Positions 26,395-40,230 of a stretch of 64,000 nucleotides of DNA are shown piece by piece. Within the stretch, counting starts at the first letter, position 1. The number at the start of each line of letters is the position of its first letter. This stretch comes from Allacma fusca (Eukaryota > Arthropoda > Collembola > Symphypleona > Sminthuridae): positions 12,376,588 to 12,440,587 of the forward strand of contig OX359247.1 in assembly GCA_947179485.1 (NCBI GenBank). Direction: 5' to 3'. Position numbers and translations under genes: made by a program. A model generated the notes under the pieces. It worked only from the letters and a program-made list of their open reading frames with translations, ran no database searches and was not told the DNA's origin.

Positions 26395-28596
26395 AAAGCA
26401 CACACGAACACACACGGATAAAAAACAAGATTAAGGATTCCATTTCTTTTCTATTTCACTTCTCATTCATTCTTTTCCTTCTGCTTCTTCTTCTTCGAGT
26501 TCCACTTTTGCCTCTTATGCAATACTCCTCGGTGAATAAAAAAAAGCTTGCATGCGTCCTCTGCAAATCTTCAGAAAAATACACGTAGCTACTACATACT
26601 ATAACGACTACACCTTCTTTCAAGTAACACAAATTATTTATGAATAAGTTCCTGTCCTTATGTACGGACTTTCCAACTTGTGAGTCCGACTTTAGTCACA
26701 TCCAGTCGGCTTTCCGTGTGTGTGTTTGTGTGCTTATACAAGGGAATTAGCTCAAGTCTTCAGAAGATCCTTAATGTATGTATGACAATGTAACTTAAGC
26801 ATGCTCATCCACACTTATATACATACATACATCCTAACGCTTACATCGTTTACCTTCCTACAAAAAAGGACCTTCATTGATTGTGAGCGTGTACATATGT
26901 AGAATGTATATAGTACATAATCCGTATGTATATCTCTATCTATGTATGCCAATGTTGACAGCTCCTTTATCATGAGATCCGTCCAAAACTTTATTTACAA
27001 TTTCACAGACAAAAGTTTTATCTGATTTATTTACCAAAAACACCACCATACCCAGGTCCGTCTTCTCTTTCATCATCATCTTCATCTTCTTCTTCTTCTT
27101 CTGTTCACACTATTTCAATCACTGGTACACATTCACCAGAAAACCTCATCTCATGCAATATATATACTTACACATATGTACATCTCTCAAGTTACACACA
27201 CAAGCTCCGCATGAGAAGTACGTCGGAATATGTACATATGAGACATGCAATCGTTATTCTCTTGACACACACACACATAAGTATAAGTACATACATACAG
27301 ACATCTGTACACACACAAACACGAGCAAGAATGGAGTAAATAAAAACAAGAACAATTCTTCAATAAAAGAACCAACGTCGACGCTTCTTGTTTCTTGTTT
27401 CTTGGAGCTGTCTATCCTTCTCAGAATTTTCCTTTATTTATCTCTATATAGTCAATTCAATCCCAATTGGAATCATACTTAATATCTTTCTTAATTATGT
27501 TCATAAGCACAAGCACACTTGGGGGAATAAAGGAAAGCTATTTTATTGCCTAACCTAACTGACACTACATTGGAGTCAAATTAATAGCTGTCAGCCCTAC
27601 CACAATCAGGGATGCTCAAGCAGTCAGACAAATAAGATAAAGCATATTAACCGTCTTTAAAAATGAGGATGACCAACCTCATACTCACAAATTCAGTGCA
27701 CGGAAAATATTCCGACCCATAGCAGCACTTTAAGAAAAGAATCATTTTATAACTTCTCACCTTAATACGACTCTGCCTCCTCCAAAAACATACACAAGAC
27801 ACAGGGACGCTGACACGCATACATACATACAGATAGATATATCTACAGTACCCCTTTCAACTTTCATGATGAGTGGACCTGAGTGAGTGATACAGGGAGT
27901 AGTAGGACGTGCCTCATTAGAATTGCCTACCCCTCATCATCATCATCATCATTATCATATGCAAATTAGGATTTACTACACGGGGGGAAGACTTTCCTAA
28001 AAGTAATAGTAAATAAGAAAAGGATGCTCCGCATCGAATTAATGAGTTATCTTTATCTCATAAATTTCCAGTCAACCCCAAACTATATGTATATGTACTC
28101 ATAGTTTGTATACCACATTAATTTTTTAAATGAAGACTTAATGAATTCTAACATTATTGACACTCAATGTAGTAGTAATACAAAGCTTCCTGAATGCTGA
28201 GAGAATGTAGATATATAATATTATAATTATTCCATAAAAAATTCTTTGAAAACTTCCGTCGTTCTGTCTCATCATTTCAAGAACAACAACAAACTCCCCT
28301 CCAACATCGCATTACTGTAGAGCATATCCAAATAATCCCAATTACATGAATGTGTCAATAAAAAGCTCAAATCTATCAAGTCCAAACATTTACTCATCTA
28401 TACAATTTTTAAATGATCTATAACTCCCATGTCAGGATCGTCAGTTATGTATATCTATGTAAATACATTCTATATAATTACTCATATATGGAAATGAACC
28501 GGATGCCTCAAAAAACCTCGTATTTGTGCTTGTTCCTTCTGGCAATGGTCAAAAGTCCGTAACCATATTGCATGTTCATAAAATACATAAGGACAA

Positions 28597-28597
28597 T

Positions 28598-28625
<28 letters not shown>
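28597..28625. repeat. CA dinucleotide microsatellite
   Basis: About 14 uninterrupted CA units. Confidence 0.95.
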
Positions 28626-28629
<4 letters not shown>

Positions 28630-28953
28630 CTACACACATAAGTAGGCATAACCATGCAATGTAATAGTACTTTTTCCTACATCAAGGGCTTAATTGTCCC
28701 AAATCCCAAACAATGCAGCATTGTAATGGCCTTTAATCAAACAGTTAAATTACTCTTTGAATGAAATCAAAAGTTCCCGTCACGTGCATAATTATCTACC
28801 AGGATTCAAGATGTAAAAAACCGGAGACAAGATCCCATTTCCTAAATAATACTACCACCATCAACCAGCAGAAAACACAATCAAGACCCCAGCACTGGCA
28901 CTGTGTCTATGAGTCTGAGGTAATTTCATACTAGATAGATACTACTATAGAGA

Positions 28954-28985
28954 TACACACACACACACACACACATACACACCAC
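28954..28985. repeat. CA dinucleotide microsatellite
   Basis: About ten CA units with a TA interruption near the end. Confidence 0.9.
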
Positions 28986-29220
28986 ACATGCAAACCATAC
29001 ATCAAAAGAACCCCATGAGAGTATGAGAGTGATGTCTCACACGATACACAAAATCACATAATAGTGCCCACGATCTTACCACAGATTTGAGAATAACAAT
29101 TAGCTTACATGTAATGACCATTTTTGCTCAATCCTTTTCCAACATTGTTCCGCACGCACAGAAAAAGTCCCTTCAAAACAACAACCCTTTCCTAGCATCC
29201 ACAAAATCCACATCCACCTA

Positions 29221-29245
29221 CACACAAACACACACACACACATAC
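29221..29245. repeat. CA dinucleotide run
   Basis: An interrupted CA run inside a C-rich plus-strand stretch. Confidence 0.85.
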
Positions 29246-30665
29246 ACCCCCAATCAGTTAGGATCTAAGAACTTGATCGCTATTTCAACACAATTTCCCT
29301 CACGGTATCCCTCTCAAGGAGCACCGATGTTTATACCCGGCGGATCTTCCTCTTCATGTAAGTAGGATACATAAAAGGAAAAATAACATGTACATAGGTA
29401 TCTATGAAGGATATGTATACATTTTGTGTGCACTGTTTACTCCGCTCCTCTCCGCATCATCCCGGTAATCTTACAGATTTGTTCAAAAACATGTAAATCT
29501 TTAAAGCCTGTCGTCTTTACCCTGCCAAAAACTAACTAATCCTTTGGCAGCTTTTAGTTTTACATATAGATAATTATATTATTATATATAGGTTTGGCAC
29601 TCCTCAACACAGATGTTCCCCCCACTGACTGTAACTTATGAGAAATGAAAACAAAACAGGACCAAAATGAAGACATTAAAATTAATATACTTTTTGTATT
29701 CATGCGCATACATATGTATATAAATAGTCAGCCATTCTTCTACCTCTTGAAGCAAGGCTCTTGGTTCATCTAGTTGTAAATAAAACGTGCATATGTATAT
29801 ATCTACACAATATTCAATGGGTTCGTAGAGACTCTATTCGATAAATCATACCATGAAAAGTTACTCGTAAAAATCCTGAACACCTCACACACAATTGCAT
29901 AGAAGCCACGTCCTAGTAGGTACACATACATAGTCGTTTGTAGAATGTTGTATGAAGAGAGATGAGCATAACTTAACCCATGAGAAAATAGAGAGACAAG
30001 GAAACCTCAAAACTCTGCAAAATATAGATATATAGATACATACATACGTGGATCCTGCTGTCGTTCATAGGGTTCTGCCTCAATATACAGACACTTACAA
30101 TACATGTCATGGAAGAAGGCATATTACATTTGTATGCAAATTCAACTCCTAGGAGTTGTAAACTGTTCTATAATATTTCAAATTTCACTTAATTTATGCA
30201 TCTCAATAGAAAAGTAATTTCCAAAAGTCCCACTATACATCCCTCACTTGGATGAACTTACCTCATACTACTCCCAGAGGCTCCCACAAAGCTCCTCTAT
30301 GTCGTCGTTCAAAGACTCATTTCTAGACAGCCATCAGAAGTTTGGAGAGTACAAACGAGCTTACAATTAGACATGATCAAAAGTCAAAGAAATTCAAAGA
30401 GTTTCCAAAATAGCTCTGCATGTGGGTGGCACACATAATGTATCTATCTGTAACAAGTACTTCATCTCTTTTCACTTCTCCCACAGAATGCCGACAACAC
30501 AATGCATTTTCTTGTCTGACTCTTCCTTATAGGACAAAAATTACGGATAACATGTACATATGTACATACGTATAACATAGGGAAAAAATGACAAAAAAAT
30601 GTTTCATAAAAAAATTCAGTCATCCATTCTAAAATTTGACATACAAGGAAATAGAGATCGTCACT

Positions 30666-30692
30666 AGAGAGAGAGAGAGAGAGAAAAAAAAA
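30666..30692. repeat. GA run followed by poly-A
   Basis: About nine AG units and then A8, all purine on the plus strand. Confidence 0.9.
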
Positions 30693-31370
30693 GAACGAGA
30701 GGAAGCGGGACAGAAAAATCCCATAAAACTCAAAAATGATGAGTTTTTGCAAACGATAGATGCCATGCGGTCCAAGTTCAATTTCATCATCCCTTCCCGT
30801 TCTCATTCTTCCCGTACAAGAAGAGGCACCTCCCAATTGGTCCATATTCTCAAGCACCTCTAGGAGTTTGGGTTAGAGGAACATACATGGAGAATCTCAA
30901 TCGATTTACCTTTCCAACGACACAACATGTATCAACCCTATCTATCTATAGACACATACAGTACATACTTATATACTTATCTATGTGTGTGTGTGTATCA
31001 AAATGTAATAATATTTCCGCCCTAAATGTAGCCTTTCCACTTCCTTTCTTCTCCCCCATCATTCAATGTATTTGACTCATTGACGCGTTTCTAAGATAAA
31101 GCACGGATTCAGTCATGAGAGTGCACTCAACAACTGGTACTTGTACATGTGCACACACTTATTGGAGCAGGAGACGAGAACGCATACAAAATTCCATAAT
31201 ACGATCGAAGCCTGGAGCAAGATGGGAAAAATACTTCACATTGACATCACATTCCCATTTGCTACGTTACCATACCACACCGTAGTATGTACCATATAGG
31301 ACGAGACGAAATAACATGTACATGCATACACCTATTATTATGTGTAACTACATAGATCCACTATATGACA

Positions 31371-31424
31371 GAGAGGAGGAAGGAGGGGGGAGGGGGAGGG
31401 GGAGGGAGAGAGAGAGAGAGAGAG
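31371..31424. repeat. 54-bp pure polypurine tract, G-rich then GA
   Basis: GGAGG and GGGGGA units pass into an AG run without a single pyrimidine on the plus strand. It is strikingly G-rich for this AT-rich window. Confidence 0.95.
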
Positions 31425-32083
31425 TCAAATGCAGAAAAAGGAGATCACGAGTTCATGCAGGCCAAATGTAGGGTCAGCAGCAGCGGACGGGTTCCAAGAC
31501 TCCCATTGAAATATTAAGTTTACGGACATCCACCAACAACCGTCTCAAAGTTTAACGATTCTTTGTCGTGGGTAATACAATGAAATACAATACAATGAAA
31601 GGCAGTCCCTCCTTAACATATTCCGGCAATAATAATATTGGATAACATGCAGATCCTCTCGTGTGTGTAATTATGTAGCCATAGTTGTTATTACGATGAG
31701 CCATACATATGTATCTACATATGTACATGCATACATAAATGAAAAAAACTTGAAACTGCAGAGTACGCATGCAAAAACATGCACACTTATAAGTATACAT
31801 AGATACCTATAATATTATATTTACCAGCACAATTATATCTATATATACACACACAAATTCAATCCTTATTCTTTAATATATAGAGCCTATATAACCCAAG
31901 TCGCTCTAACCGTCTTCTTATTCTAACGACTACTTTTGCCCTTGCCATTTCAAATGCTATTACTGTTGCTAATCAGCAGTCTCGGAGAAAATTCACGCCC
32001 TCAGCAAATTTAATCTCGCACATTTAAGACATTACCACCATGCCAACAGATTACGCATCTCTTTGCCATTATCAGAGAACGAC

Positions 32084-32154
32084 GGGGAGAGAGAGAGAGA
32101 GAGAAAGACAGAGACAGAGACAGAGACAGAGAGAGAGAGAGAGAGAGGAAGAAA
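32084..32154. repeat. GA/GACA repeat tract, 71 bp
   Basis: A GA run, then several CAGAGA hexamers, then a GA run again, giving a roughly mirror-like order. Confidence 0.95.
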
Positions 32155-33455
32155 ATTCAAGAGTCTAGCGTGTCTATTGTATCAATTTTCTAGAGATTTC
32201 CCTCCCTCAATCTTAAAGTAAGATCATCTTTCTGTATCATTTACGAAAAGGGTATCTAAATACTTGCCAAGAATTCAAAAACCCCCCGAATCCATAAACT
32301 CACTCACATGGACGGAGATGGAGGAAAAAAAATCAAGCCAAGAGATAAATTGGACCAGATGCTTCGTCCCCCCTCTAATGTTTCATACTGCACACACACG
32401 AAAGAAGAAAAAGCAGAGTCGTTGAGAATCGATTTTCATTTCATATTCAATTCCTTTAACCCCCATCACCTCTCATTACCATCATGAGCAATATATAAGT
32501 ATGAGCATCATCAAAGGTAGGAACTCTTTGGGTCCAAAAGGATATTTTTTCCCACCGAAATGACAGATCTCGTTCTTTTAGAAGCCTTGAGGGTACTATT
32601 CATGAAACAGACGAAAGCTCACAAAACCCTCAATCCATAATAGTATACTGTATATTGTAACAGTTGAGATTTCATTTCTCATTAGTTTTTGTCAAGACAT
32701 GGCAGTCCGATAGGAACGCTAGGAATTTCCTCTACCTTACCTCATCTTGTTAAAGTTCATTGTTGTAGTCATAAATATTTTAGAACATGATACACCTATG
32801 AAATAATCTATCTTTTACAATGTACCTTACACCCCAATCCTACAATGGATCCTAACAAAGAATGAATTTACCCTGGAAGCAATATTACCCAACACCTGAA
32901 AGGTACGCAGTACGCAACTTTCATACAAGTCCCAAGATATAATTACATATGTAGATATGTACATACGTAGAGATATTTATGTTCACACACATTCAACACA
33001 TTCTAAAAACCTACGTAACGAAAGCCACAATTCAACTCCTATATATCTATGTATAAGTATATTTGAGTACATACTACAAAATACTCTACTGATCCCAAAA
33101 TAACTTCAATACAATTATTACATTGTTACATTTTAACTAGACATCATTGAAAAAACTTAAAATCATCTCACTCTCAACCTCAATTCATATTTCTTCTAGA
33201 CATCCAGGCTCACTCTCTCACCCAATAAGCACACCAACTGATACACATACACAAAAATCTCAAGAACACGTCAAAGGCTCTCCTCCTTGATGACGGTTCG
33301 TTTCTGAAATGTACTTATGTACATGCATTTTTTTAAAAATATATGTACATACCTTTCTGTATGTCGAAACCGACAGAATCCTCCGTCTGAAAAATGCCCC
33401 CGGGAGGAACTTTCGATTTACACAACCATATCCTTGTGGCCTCCAGCAACCATGC

Positions 33456-33488
33456 CATACATACATACATACATACATACCTACCTAC
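33456..33488. repeat. ATAC tetranucleotide microsatellite
   Basis: About six ATAC units ending in two CTAC variants. Confidence 0.95.
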
Positions 33489-34212
33489 AGTGTGCAAGTG
33501 TACTTATATCTGTACTCTATCCCACCACGGACTTTACAACACTGCCTCAACACACAGCGCTAGCAATGAACATTACATTAGGAGAGGAGCACTGTGCCCA
33601 TCTAAACATAGTCCATATAGGAAGGAGTCCACCCTTGACAAATAGGCAAGCTCAGGTTAACAATAAGAATTCGAGCTAACAATAAGTAGGTATACTCCTT
33701 AGAGACTGAAGAAAAAGAGGAAGAGAAAAAAGACAAGGACAAAAAAAAAGATGCAACGCCCTTAAAGTGAATCTTAAGCTGCTGTTCCTGCTCCTGCTCC
33801 CAGGTTTGAAGTTGATGAAACGCCAAGATGTGTCCAAGATGCATCAAACAAGTAGCAACAAGCGGGAGCAGGAAACCCAACGCCAATGCTATTACATTGT
33901 ACATATTATTTCCTACTATAAGTAAGGGCAGGGGTATGGTGTGCATAGTAGTGTAAGGAAGGATACTACCATACATTATAATACTTCCAAGTATCTATAC
34001 ATCCTGAAAAGTCAACAGATTTCCACAATTCCTTTTCCCTAACAGCATTACAGGCCAGCACAGCAGCAACAGCAGCATCCCGACCATCACTTTGAATAAT
34101 ACTGACAACTAACAAGACTGGTACGTAGCCTGGAGCGTGTGAGCGGTGGCCAGGGAAAAAAAATCTCCAAAAATAATAACTATACTTATATCTATATCTA
34201 CTGTTCCTATTC

Positions 34213-34240
34213 ATACACACACACACACACACTCACACAC
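34213..34240. repeat. CA dinucleotide microsatellite
   Basis: A CA run with one TC interruption, 8 bp from the 32-bp palindrome. Confidence 0.95.
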
Positions 34241-34247
34241 GTTCCTT

Positions 34248-34279
34248 ATAGATAACCCAGGCATGCCTGGGTTATCTAT
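34248..34279. repeat. Perfect 32-bp palindrome
   Basis: The left half is ATAGATAACCCAGGCA and the right half is its exact reverse complement, with no spacer (centre GCATGC). It sits just after a CA run in the giant intron. It is much more GC-rich in its core than its surroundings. Confidence 0.9.
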
Positions 34280-37200
34280 GTACATATGTATACAGTTGAG
34301 AGACTTGAGAGAGAAGGCACGGAGCAAAGGCAGTTTCAAAAATCAATTGATCCCTAGAGGTCCCTATGTGCCACACAATTCTCGAGACCAGTTCCAAAAA
34401 CCATGCCCTGGTCTTCCAACAATCAGCTCCAACAACTAGCCCTGCACAAATGTCCCATGCACAGAGCTACTTCCTCAGAATCCCTATAATAACCAAACCC
34501 AAACCATTTCCAACACCTTACATATATCTCTACCCCTGCACATCTTACTAGTAGAAACTATAACACGCACCAAGACAAAGAAGATGAGCGTTCCTTGCTC
34601 CTCTTTTTACTCCTAAAAGATGAAGGGATTCTTCCCTTTGTTACACTCAATTCCTTGCGTTACACACCCCTCGTTAGGGCTCTGAACCTTTGCATAACTC
34701 CGTCATCGGAGCACTGCCGCCCAAAACGGGCTAAATTCCAAAACACTGATCCTTATATGTATCACCTTATACAAAATCAACTCAAACAGCAACTCCAATA
34801 AATCCAAGCATTACTAAAAGGTCCTTCAAACAAAACCAGACTCATTCAAAAATTAACTCCTAAAAATCCTTCCTCCTTACCAAATTTCCGATAAGGACTA
34901 TTCTGTACTATATGTACTATTATCTTTAAACAAACTCCTTGTTCTTCAAAGATTTTAAACATCAAGGATTTGTGTATCTACAGGACTCGAGTCACAGAAC
35001 TCACAGTCAGAAGGGAGAAACCTAAAAGTCAAGGTTTCACTATATACATACATAGCTCTGAGCTACAGAGAGTAAGTAAACACACACATACATACACACA
35101 AGATACAATTCAGGGCAAGGTATCTAAATGAAGTTCCGGAAAAACTTCCCATAGAGGCAAGGCTACTGTGTATGCTCTATCTAACTACACATCTGTAGAA
35201 TAAGATCCTCAAGAAGTGTCTAACTTCCACAGGTTCTTTTTATCTATGGACAATTCCACCCCAGTTAGGGAGTTAGCTTTATAGTAGTCATTCCATAAAT
35301 TTTTATAAAAAATCCCTAGAGACCCTATGTACATAGATATAGATAGGTACATATCTATGTATATGGAGGAGTTCCAGTGAGGCAAGACAAAGGGAACTCA
35401 AGACATGTCCGAGAAGGGAAGTATATAGTAGTATCCATGGAGTATGGAGAGAATAAGGTGGCATCTCAGACAAGCTTACAGTAGGGTCCCCAACCTACCC
35501 GGGAAGGGATGACTCACTAGGGACCATTTTAAACTTTAAATAGGACTGAGTTTGGAAACGTTTCTCAAGCCGGTTATGGCCGTCTCCGTCCTTTCCTTTC
35601 CATTTCCCCTCTCTTCCCTGGAATCTTGGAATGTCACAAAATTATAGCTTCTTCAACCAGTCATCAATAAGAAGGAGCAATTCCTCCATCGTCCTACACC
35701 CTCTCTCGTTTAGACAACAAAAACGACAGTGTAAAATATACTCGACACTCAAACTGTCCCTGTCAACTTCCATTATTCCTTCCTTTCTGTCCTCCCCATC
35801 TAAAACCTCCACATAGGGATTTGTATAAATATTCATTCCTCAACATTTTACCTATATAGCATTCTAAATGCACCACACGCAACTAAAACTCAGGCCCTTG
35901 CACATGCATGACATACTTTGTTACTTAGGCACTATTACTCCTCCATCCTTCCAAACTGTAGTAGTACTGTGTAGTCACAGGAAAAATACAAACTCTTCCT
36001 GTACACTCCATACTCGATAGTATTACAGATAAATGTAAGCACATATCATATGTATTACAGGTACAAAAACAAAAAATAAAAACATTGCTTCAGAAACAAT
36101 TCCAAGGAAATATCTGTAAATGCCACATCTGGGAATTTACCTTCCCTTTCGAAACATTTCCCAATCCTTATTTCAGTTTTAAAACCCGAGGTTTTTGGCT
36201 CCCTGGAAATGAACACGGAAATGTTAAAATTCTACGATTTCCCTCATATTTTTCCTCCCAGTCCCAATACTACTACACAGTATCCTTGCACATACAAAAA
36301 AAAATACATAGACAATCCTGTGTAGCATATAGATACAGTACTTTCAGAGGTTTTTAGTACACCCATGAAAAAAAAATACAACCGAGAAAAACTCATAAAC
36401 ATGGAGTAAATAATAGGATAAATGCTCACTTTACTGTCAGTAAAACTAAAGTTTGAAATCCCTCCAAGCCTCTCCTTGGAATTCTACTCTGTCAACAAGA
36501 AACCGCCTCTCTCTACCTCCTTATCTTCACTTTTAGCAAGTCAAATTTAATTAGCATTCTTCCCCACAGTAAAACGTCCTCGTGAAGCCTTTTCCTATAC
36601 CACAGAGGAGAGCATGTAGGAGGTATACATACAGTAGATATACTATAGATATCTACACATATTGAAATACTATAGAGTTCGATATTGAAAAACAGGAAAG
36701 AAAAATCCTATCTAGCTACAAGGCAAGGAGCAAGCCAGCACACGCTTGGCAATAAAAAATTGGGCAAAAGAATCAACGTCACAAGCATTGGATCAAGAAC
36801 CAAAGAAGACGGATTTTACCCAAAAGCTCTTCTCTTTATATTGAAAACATTTCAAAGAAATCTCGAACAAAAGAACGGTAAAAAAAAATGAAGAAATCGA
36901 AACGCTTCAATAGTATTCCCCATTCATTGCTTCAGCCGATTCAAAGTCTCTATAGTATCAGTCCCTACAACAGTAGATACGATATTTATTAAAAGTATTG
37001 CTCCCCTACATAACCTTAACGTAGATATATAGATTCCACTTTTATTAAAACGGGGGAAATCTACATATACATATAAATCCAGATATTACAGAAGAACAGA
37101 GGCTAAAGAGGCTTTTTTAGCCTCCATGCACATAAAAGCAGAAGGAATGCACACATAGTAAAAAAGGGACCTTCCCCTTTTAAACTTTTCCAAAATCTCT

Positions 37201-37800
37201 CAATCACAAGTTTTAAACTCCTCTATGAAATCAAGTATCATAAAAGTTCATCTCTATATAATATCAAAGGATATACTTATGTATCATCGTCAGGGTAAGA
37301 ATAAAAAAAAAAAAAGAAATCGAAAGCTCCATCGAAATCAGGATGCAAGGATGATCATGTTATAATAAGCGAGGATATAAAAAGCAATAGGTTAAAAAGT
37401 CACCACAAAAATCTTCCACATCATCCTGGCCTAATTTCTCTTTTAAGTATGGGCCAACCTTGAGGGGAAAAGTGTAAACCGCATTAAAATTGTCAAAACC
37501 TCTTCTTCCAAACCAATCCCCTAACACAGTCATAGCTCCAATAGATTCTCGATTGCTTGTAACTTGCTCTCATAATATGAGCTACATATGTTGGATACGC
37601 ACTCCCATAGATATATTCTGAACGTAGACACTTATTATAAGCTCTACTTGAGAAAAACAACGGCATAATATAAAGTAATCAAAGCCAAAGCCAAGCTAAG
37701 CATTGACTCAAACTTGACTGGGTCCGTTCTTGTTGGCAAGAACATTATAGCCTTAGCCACAACAAACACTACATTATAATATACAGAAAGAGTCAGAGAT

Positions 37801-37824
37801 AGAAAGAGAGAGAGAGAGAGAGAA
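37801..37824. repeat. AG dinucleotide run
   Basis: About nine AG units. Confidence 0.9.
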
Positions 37825-39196
37825 GAACACCATCCATCCAAAATCATTGTTTTTTGTTCTCCCTGTCCGACGGTTGGTTAACAAGTAAGACCTTTTTTCT
37901 CAGATGATAATATGAACTGAAAAATGTTCTTTCAATTGCCCAAGTCATTCTTTACACTTACTCACATAGTCCGGGTCCTCCAAAGTCATTCCCCAACTAA
38001 AGACTCCTGACACATCAACCCAGGCATTAAGAATTTCCGAACATGGTTCCAATGTCCCTACTATATGCTCACACATACTTACATATATATATCCACCAAT
38101 CTCCAGGAAATCTTCCATCTACATATGTACATCCATGTATTTACATCCACATCCCACAACTCAGCCCTTTGTCTCCTTCCAATCCCCTACCATACGGTTA
38201 CATATTGCCTTACTCAACAAGAATACATTATTATACTCTTGGACGAGTAGAAGAACAAGAGAGATTTCCAGACTACTGTTTCACAATATATACTATAATA
38301 ATAGCATGTATGTACATATCTACCTATACGTCAGAGAAGGTTCGAGAGAGGAAACAACTTCCAATTTCACATTTATGCAACCATGCTCCTTGGAAAGTGG
38401 TTACTTTAAACAATGTTCAAATACCTCGGAGAAATATAGTAGTACTAGCCTCCTGTATAATAAGTCCATTAAATAAATAACTATATACATGTATGTACGT
38501 ATCTACATGTGTACGTATAGTTACACATAGTTACTTACATTCTCTCTCTCTCTCTATAACTCGGACTTGGGCAGGCAGCTCCTTGAGCATAATAAAAACT
38601 ATTATTTATTTATCCCTTGTTTACCTTCAGAGAAAAAAAAACAAATTCCTTCAACATATTCCGAATCCTATTCCATCGGCAGTGACGCTCAAGGAAAAAA
38701 AAATCTTTACTGACCAACACCATCCCTTGTTTTCGTCTCTGGTGAGAATCCACGTGAAACCCAATAAGTGATGCTTAGGGCATTGGGATTTAACCCTTAA
38801 TATAGATACATACAGTAGATACATAAATATACATAACACTATGACTATACGTAAACAGTAGAATCAAAAATGTCCAGGACATTTAGTCAATCTCACATCT
38901 CACAAACGATGTAGTATTTCGTTGATTTTTAAATTCTGATAGTGTGGTAAAAGATTAAAGACAAGGGGAGAAAAAACCCTTGGTCCAGCATTCTCCTCAC
39001 TCTTTATCTCTTGATATTCCAAACAACTGATCTTTTTTTTCACTTTCCGTATGTTCCTGTAATATCCAATAATTATTGTCCTCAAGTCCTCAGCAGTGGG
39101 GACTCTAGTAGGATACACATTACATATGCACAGAATGTATGTCTGTCCCTTTTTTTTTCGTACCATGCTTTGTTGCACACTAATGAACACATACAC

Positions 39197-39199
<3 letters not shown>

Positions 39200-39234
<35 letters not shown>
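39200..39234. repeat. CA dinucleotide microsatellite
   Basis: About 17 AC units; reading frames through it give artefactual His-Thr runs. Confidence 0.95.
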
Positions 39235-39238
<4 letters not shown>

Positions 39239-39583
39239 AAATATGTTCAATCTAAAAACTAAATCTTCCAACATCCTAAACGGCAGAGTTAATCATCATC
39301 TCTTTTGTAAAACTATATACAACTCCTGTAACACTTCTCAGTCCAGGAGATGCGAACAAAGCCTTCGAAGACGTGTTCCTCAGGAAATTTCAAGAAAGTG
39401 TACGAGAAAGGAGGAAGTCGGGAAAAAAAGTGTATTCAAGGTAGTTTACTCTAGCTTAATGTATGCTATTTAAAGCGTAAAACATTACTACAACAAGAAC
39501 AGAGAACAACATTTACTTAAGTGTTGCTACAAAAATACCCATATCCTGTTAGCTCCGGGTTTCACCAAAAACGCTTCATCTCT

Positions 39584-39584
<1 letters not shown>

Positions 39585-39616
<32 letters not shown>
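39585..39616. repeat. CT dinucleotide microsatellite
   Basis: About 16 CT units. Confidence 0.95.
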
Positions 39617-39619
<3 letters not shown>

Positions 39620-40154
39620 CTGTCTTTCACTACACGCCAAGATAGCGTCCGACCATCCCATATATCGTTGTCATTATTTCCGTTCATGTGAGACACTCTA
39701 ACAAATTCTTTGTCAAGAGTACAGAGAAGTCGTAAAGCAAAAAAGTGAAGCCGAGGTTTAGATGTAATTATGCATATTTACCATGTCCATGGCCAGACGG
39801 AAGATTTGCATGTTCCGTACATATGTACATATCCACGTACATAGATACTTATGCATATTACAGTAAATACAATTTTACCAATACTACTTCCCTCCTACTA
39901 AATATGGTATGAACTTGAGATTCAACAATCCTGGTAGGTCTAACGAACCAAATCTCAAACGGCTGACATTGAACAATCTGATACCCACCCTTGAGAGAGA
40001 AGAGAAGAGATGATAAGAAAGTGCCGGAGTTTGGGAAGACAAACTCAACTCCCTCCGAATCGTATATACAAACGTTCAGCCAAAAATAGAAGTCTCTTTC
40101 AATAAAATCAACCTACACTTTTCTTCTTTCACTTCTGAAAAACTACACTAAGTA

Positions 40155-40163
40155 GAAAGAGAG

Positions 40164-40214
<51 letters not shown>

Positions 40215-40230
40215 CAGAGAAAAAGAGAGG
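40155..40230. repeat. GA dinucleotide tract, about 76 bp
   Basis: A long GA run with a few A, C and G interruptions, the longest GA tract here. Confidence 0.95.

Noticed and set aside
39096..39473. 125-codon plus-strand frame with basic tail
   Set aside because: Its middle is a CA-repeat-coded His/Thr run; no coding support on either side.
40155..40230. GA tract considered as a CRISPR-like or satellite array
   Set aside because: It has no spacers and a 2-bp unit; it is a simple microsatellite in a eukaryotic intron.
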